A stretch of DNA of 9,654 bases from Gemmatimonadota bacterium (GTDB lineage: Bacteria > JAAXHH01). Both the position numbers and the translations under genes were made by a program. Shown here in pieces: positions 6,347 to 9,654 of the stretch (position 1 is the first letter of the stretch; every line of letters begins with the position of its first letter). The notes beneath the pieces were generated by a model. That model was not told where the DNA came from, searched no databases, and saw nothing but the letters and a program-made list of their open reading frames with translations. The DNA lies in contig JAPOOT010000333.1 of the NCBI GenBank assembly GCA_026713285.1, positions 1-9,654 of the forward strand, read 5' to 3'.

Positions 6347-6748
6347 TTACCGCTGGCTCGCCTTGATGCGGTTGAGCGCCCGGTCCAGCGAGGACTTGGC
6401 CCGTTCGACGTCGACGCCTTCATCGTCCGAATCCAGGCGCTGGCGCGCCCGTTTCTCGGCCCGTTGTGCCCGTTCCACGTCGATGTCGCCTTCCGCTTCG
6501 ATGGTTTCGGCCAGGATGGTTACCTGGGACCGCAGCACTTCGACGAATCCGCCGGACACGGCGTACCTGGTACGGCCGTCTTCGTTCCGGATGGAGAGAA
6601 TCCCGGGCCTCAGCGAGGTGAGCATGGGCACATGGCCGATCAGCACTTCGAAGTATCCATCGGTGCCCGGCGCCAGCACGTTGCGCACGTCGCCTTCATA
6701 GGCCATGCTGGAAGGCGTAACGATGACTAAAGGAAATTCGCCCGCCAT
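6347..6748 (-). CDS. atpC: F-type ATP synthase epsilon subunit
   Basis: This 133-residue protein is the epsilon subunit of the F1 central stalk, which couples gamma rotation to the c-ring and can inhibit ATP hydrolysis. The N-terminal beta-sandwich shows the conserved VLAPGTDGYFEVLIGHVPML (24-43), then LRPGILSIR and AVSGGFVEV. Residues from about 88 to the end form the charged two-helix C-terminal domain (ERAQRAEKRARQRL and later ALNRI), so the inhibitory domain is present and the length is normal. It lies 3 nt after atpD. The only good ribosome binding site, AAGGAG at 6761-6766, sits inside the last codons of atpD (Lys-Glu) with 12 nt spacing, which points to translational coupling. It ends in TAA and is followed by the 15-nt repeat. 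Confidence 0.96.
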   Translation of the reverse strand: MAGEFPLVIVTPSSMAYEGDVRNVLAPGTDGYFEVLIGHVPMLTSLRPGILSIRNEDGRTRYAVSGGFVEVLRSQVTILAETIEAEGDIDVERAQRAEKRARQRLDSDDEGVDVERAKSSLDRALNRIKASQR

Positions 6749-6751
6749 GAT

Positions 6752-8152
6752 CTACTGTAGCTCCTTGGCTTTGTCGAATGCTTCGTCGATGGTGCCCACC
6801 ATGTAGAAGGCCTGCTCGGGCAATTCGTCGCACTCGCCTTCGACCAGCTTCTCGAATCCTTCCACCGTGTCCTCTACCTTGACGTACCGGCCCTGCAGCC
6901 CGGTGAAGGTCTCCGCGACGAACATGGGCTGGGTCATGAACAGCTCGATCTTCCGGGCGCGGGACACCACCTGCTTGTCGTCGTCCGACAGCTCGTCGAT
7001 GCCCAGGATGGCGATGATGTCCTGGAGGTCCTTGTACCGCTGCAGGTTCTGCTGGACGGCCTGTGTCACGTTGTAGTGTTTCTCACCCACGACCGCCGGG
7101 TCCATGAGCCGGGAGTTGGATTCGAGGGGATCCACGGCCGGGAAGATCGCCCGCGCGAAAAGATCACGGCTGAGCGCGGTACTGGCGTCGAGGTGGGGGA
7201 AGGCGGTCACGATGGCGGGATCCGTGTAGTCATCGGCAGGCACGTAAATGGCCTGCACCGAGGTGATGGCGCCCTGCTTCGTGGACGTGATCCGTTCCTG
7301 CAGGTCGCCCATTTCCGTACTCAGCGTGGGCTGGTACCCCACGGCGGAAGGCATGCGTCCCAGGAGAGCCGATACCTCCGAGCCCGCCTGCACGAATCGG
7401 AAGATATTGTCGATGAAGAGCAGCACGTCGCGGCCTTCCTCGTCTCGGAAGTACTCGGAGATGGCCACGCCCGTCAGGCCGATCCGAAGGCGCACGCCCG
7501 GCGGCTCATTCATCTGGCCGAACACCAGGGCGGTCTTGTCGAGCACATTGGCTTCTTCCATCTCGAGCCAGAGATCGTTGCCTTCCCGTGACCGTTCGCC
7601 TACGCCGGCGAACACGGATATACCGCCGTGCTCGCGGGCAATGTTGTTGATCAGTTCCTTGATTAACACCGTCTTGCCGACGCCGGCGCCGCCGAAGAGG
7701 CCGGTCTTGCCGCCGCGTGTATAGGGTTCTATCAGGTCCACCACCTTGATCCCCGTCTCGAACATCTCCGCCGAAGTAGTCAGGTCTTCCTGTTCCGGCG
7801 CGTTGCGGTGGATGGGATAGCTGTGATCCGACTCCACGACGCCCCGGTCGTCGATGGGGCGGCCGAGGACGTTCATCATGCGGCCGAGGACTTTGGGACC
7901 CACGGGCACGTTGATCGGTCCGCCGGTATCGATGGCCGTCGCACCCCGAACCAGTCCGTCCGTGGCGTCCATGGCCACGCAGCGCACCTTGTTGTCGCCG
8001 AGGTGCTGCTGGACTTCGAGGACCAGCGCTTCGCTTCCCTCTACCGGCACCTCGAGGGCGTTGTAGATCTTCGGCAGCGCACCCGAACCGAATTCGACGT
8101 CCACGACGGCGCCGATGATCTGCGCCACGGTACCTGTATTCGTTCCTTCCAT
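6752..8152 (-). CDS. atpD: F-type ATP synthase beta subunit
   Basis: This 466-residue catalytic subunit of F1 makes ATP from ADP and phosphate in the membrane-bound F1Fo complex. The N-terminal beta-barrel starts GTVAQIIGAVVDVEF (7-21). The P-loop is GGAGVGKT (154-161), the catalytic Glu186 lies in GERSREGNDLW (185-195), and Walker B is DVLLFIDN with Asp248. DELSDDD (386-392) corresponds to the DELSEED loop contacted by gamma and epsilon. The length is normal. Two conserved places differ from common bacterial beta subunits: TAFPHLDAS (316-324) where TTFAHLDAT is usual, and DPLESNSR (341-348) where DPLxSTSR is usual. GGGGAAGGGAAA just upstream of the ATG is a good ribosome binding site. The 34-nt gap to atpG shows nothing else. 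It ends in TAG. Confidence 0.98.
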   Translation of the reverse strand: MEGTNTGTVAQIIGAVVDVEFGSGALPKIYNALEVPVEGSEALVLEVQQHLGDNKVRCVAMDATDGLVRGATAIDTGGPINVPVGPKVLGRMMNVLGRPIDDRGVVESDHSYPIHRNAPEQEDLTTSAEMFETGIKVVDLIEPYTRGGKTGLFGGAGVGKTVLIKELINNIAREHGGISVFAGVGERSREGNDLWLEMEEANVLDKTALVFGQMNEPPGVRLRIGLTGVAISEYFRDEEGRDVLLFIDNIFRFVQAGSEVSALLGRMPSAVGYQPTLSTEMGDLQERITSTKQGAITSVQAIYVPADDYTDPAIVTAFPHLDASTALSRDLFARAIFPAVDPLESNSRLMDPAVVGEKHYNVTQAVQQNLQRYKDLQDIIAILGIDELSDDDKQVVSRARKIELFMTQPMFVAETFTGLQGRYVKVEDTVEGFEKLVEGECDELPEQAFYMVGTIDEAFDKAKELQ

Positions 8153-8186
8153 GGTTTCCCTTCCCCGGTAAAATGGGCGGCCGGTA

Positions 8187-9041
8187 CTATTTCAATGCTT
8201 CTGCGCCGCCTACGATGTCCATCAATTCGGATGTAATGGTTTCCTGGCGGATCTTGTTGGCCGTCAGGGTCAGATCGTCGATCAGATCGTTGGCATTCCT
8301 GGTAGCATTGTCCATGGCCAGCATGCGGGCGGCTTCTTCCGCCGTATTGGATTCGAGCAGAATGCGCCAGAGCTGGAATCGTATGTGCTGCGGCACCAGA
8401 TCGTTCAGGAGCTGGGGTTGCGAGGGCTCGTACACATAGCCCGTGAAGCCCGGATCGTCCTCGACGGCCATCGGCGGTACGGGAAGCAGTTGTTCGGTCA
8501 CGAGACTCTGCGATCCGGCGGACTTGAACTCGTTATACAGCATGTCCACCCGGTCGATTTTGCCACTGTTGAACAGCCTGGTCACCTGGTCCGCGATTTC
8601 TCCCGCGTGGGCATAATCCAGCGCCTGGAACACGTTGGTATGACTGGACAGGATCTCCACGCGCTGCCTGGACAGTGTATCCGAACCCTTGCGGCCTATG
8701 CAGATCAACCCGGGTTCCGGCGTGCTTTCCCTGACGGTACGCATGGCGCCGCGCACGACGTTCGAGTTGAATCCTCCGCAGAACCCTCGATCGGCCGTGA
8801 CGACGATCAGCGCGGAAGCCTTCACGTCGCGGGGGGTCATGAGCGGATGGTGCTCGTCGGCCGTCTGCGCCGACAGGTGCCGCATCATCTCGTCCAGCTT
8901 CCGGGCGTATGGCCGGGCGGCGAACAGGCGGTTCTGCGCACGGCGCAGGCGGACACCGGCCACGGTCTGCATGGCCTTGGTGATCTTCTGTATATCCTTC
9001 GTACTCGCGATGCGTCGCCGTATCTCGCGAAGTGACGGCAT
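8187..9041 (-). CDS. atpG: F-type ATP synthase gamma subunit
   Basis: This 284-residue protein is the rotating central shaft of F1. Its N-terminal helix MPSLREIRRRIASTKDIQKI and its C-terminal helix, with MDNATRNANDL and IRQETITSELMDIVGGA, are the two conserved coiled-coil strands of the family. VTADRGFCGGFNSNV in between is the conserved Rossmann-like core. The frame is open for 34 more codons upstream, but that part overlaps the atpA 3' end in another frame and is not gamma-like. The ATG at 9041 gives the conserved MxSLxxIRxRI start and has a good ribosome binding site, so it is the true start. It begins 10 nt after atpA and ends in TAG. Confidence 0.97.
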   Translation of the reverse strand: MPSLREIRRRIASTKDIQKITKAMQTVAGVRLRRAQNRLFAARPYARKLDEMMRHLSAQTADEHHPLMTPRDVKASALIVVTADRGFCGGFNSNVVRGAMRTVRESTPEPGLICIGRKGSDTLSRQRVEILSSHTNVFQALDYAHAGEIADQVTRLFNSGKIDRVDMLYNEFKSAGSQSLVTEQLLPVPPMAVEDDPGFTGYVYEPSQPQLLNDLVPQHIRFQLWRILLESNTAEEAARMLAMDNATRNANDLIDDLTLTANKIRQETITSELMDIVGGAEALK

Positions 9042-9045
9042 GGTA

Positions 9046-9051
9046 CCCTTT
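9046..9051 (-). promoter_or_regulatory. Shine-Dalgarno site of atpG
   Basis: On the minus strand AAAGGG lies 4 nt before the ATG at 9041, in the short gap after the atpA stop. It supports the internal start over the longer frame that begins at 9143 inside atpA. Confidence 0.65.
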
Positions 9052-9654
9052 CTAACCGTTGAACGTCTTGCTGAATTCCTCGGCCGCGTCCCGGATGCGC
9101 TGTTCCGCATCCTCGGACAACTGTTCGGTTTCCCTGATTTCACGGGCCACGTCCGAGTGATGCGTCTCCATGTGCTGGAGGAAGGCCGCCACGAAGGGCT
9201 GCACCTGGTCCACGGACAGATCGTTCAACATGCCGTTGACGCCCACATACAGGGAAATGATCTGCTCCTCGACCGCCATGGGACGGTACTGTGCCTGCTT
9301 GAGCAGTTCGACCAGCCGCTCACCCAGGTGGAGCTCCCGCTGCGTGGTCTGGTCCAGGCCCGACGTACCGAACCGGGCGAAGGCTTCCAGCTCCCGGTAA
9401 CGGGCCAGCGACGTTCTGAGCAGACCGGCTACCTGGCGCGACTTCATCGCTTTGATCTGCGCTGCGCCACCCACGCGGGATACCGACAGGCCCACGTTGA
9501 CCGCCGGCCTCTGTCCCGCGAAGAACAGGTTGGATTCCAGGAATATCTGTCCATCGGTGATGGAAATCACGTTAGTCGGTATATACGTCGACACGTCGCC
9601 GAACTGGGTTTCGATGACAGGCAGCGCGGTCAGCGAGCCGGCGCCGTATTCGTC
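9052..9654 (-). CDS. atpA: F-type ATP synthase alpha subunit, C-terminal part (partial)
   Basis: The frame is open from the window edge to a TAG at 9052-9054 and gives the last 200 residues of alpha, roughly 40% of the usual length of about 510. The visible part starts in the nucleotide-binding domain (TALPVIETQFGDVSTYIPTN). It carries NVGLSVSRVGG, whose Arg (residue 60 of the fragment) is the arginine finger that acts on the neighbouring beta catalytic site. The helical C-terminal domain follows and ends RDAAEEFSKTFNG. The codon at 9594 is an internal GTG (Val), not a start. The operon presumably continues past the window with the remaining F1 and Fo genes. Nothing suggests a defect. Confidence 0.97.
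   Translation of the reverse strand, partial: DEYGAGSLTALPVIETQFGDVSTYIPTNVISITDGQIFLESNLFFAGQRPAVNVGLSVSRVGGAAQIKAMKSRQVAGLLRTSLARYRELEAFARFGTSGLDQTTQRELHLGERLVELLKQAQYRPMAVEEQIISLYVGVNGMLNDLSVDQVQPFVAAFLQHMETHHSDVAREIRETEQLSEDAEQRIRDAAEEFSKTFNG

Noticed and set aside
9042..9143. 34-codon upstream extension of atpG
   Set aside because: It overlaps the atpA 3' end in another frame, is not gamma-like, and the ATG at 9041 has both the conserved start and a ribosome binding site.
6752..9654. TAG stop codons in atpA, atpG and atpD as a sign of recoding
   Set aside because: The proteins end at normal family lengths at these codons and the other genes use TGA and TAA, so TAG acts as an ordinary stop.

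Overview
The window is a GC-rich, densely packed stretch of bacterial chromosome holding ten protein-coding genes, two of them cut by the window edges. No rRNA, tRNA, CRISPR array, insertion sequence or phage gene was seen. The F-type ATP synthase genes (order atpA-atpG-atpD-atpC) mark it as bacterial. The neighbouring PhyH dioxygenase, HpcH/HpaI aldolase and YfhO-type membrane protein would suit an uncultured marine or soil lineage of the FCB/Latescibacterota type, but that placement is a guess and the sequence alone does not settle it.

Left half, plus strand (1-5171). The tail of a probable family-2 glycosyltransferase (1-189) is followed by a large YfhO-family polytopic membrane protein (285-2744) and, 15 nt later, by a DPM1-like polyprenyl-phosphate glycosyltransferase (2760-3476). 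Together they look like a surface-glycosylation module: the DPM1-like enzyme would charge a lipid carrier with a sugar and the GT-C-type YfhO protein would transfer it on the outer face of the membrane. Next come a PhyH-type Fe(II)/2-oxoglutarate dioxygenase (3511-4305) and a class II HpcH/HpaI-type aldolase (4389-5171), which look catabolic.

Right half, minus strand (9654-5277). The end of atpA, then atpG, atpD and atpC, form a tight operon with gaps of 3 to 34 nt. It is followed on the same strand by a SAM-dependent methyltransferase with an N-terminal Cys4 zinc-ribbon-like segment. The two halves converge on a 105-nt spacer (5172-5276) that carries a perfect 10-bp inverted repeat, a likely terminator.

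The most unusual feature is in the spacers. Three of the four longest same-strand gaps (190-284, 4306-4388 and 6273-6346) each hold a short degenerate tandem repeat starting at or within a few bases of the upstream gene's stop codon. The units are 13 nt (four in perfect phase), 11/12 nt (eight units with a 35-nt higher-order period) and 15 nt (three in perfect phase). The unit sequences are unrelated, so this looks like a recurrent process that builds spacers at gene 3' ends rather than one dispersed repeat family.
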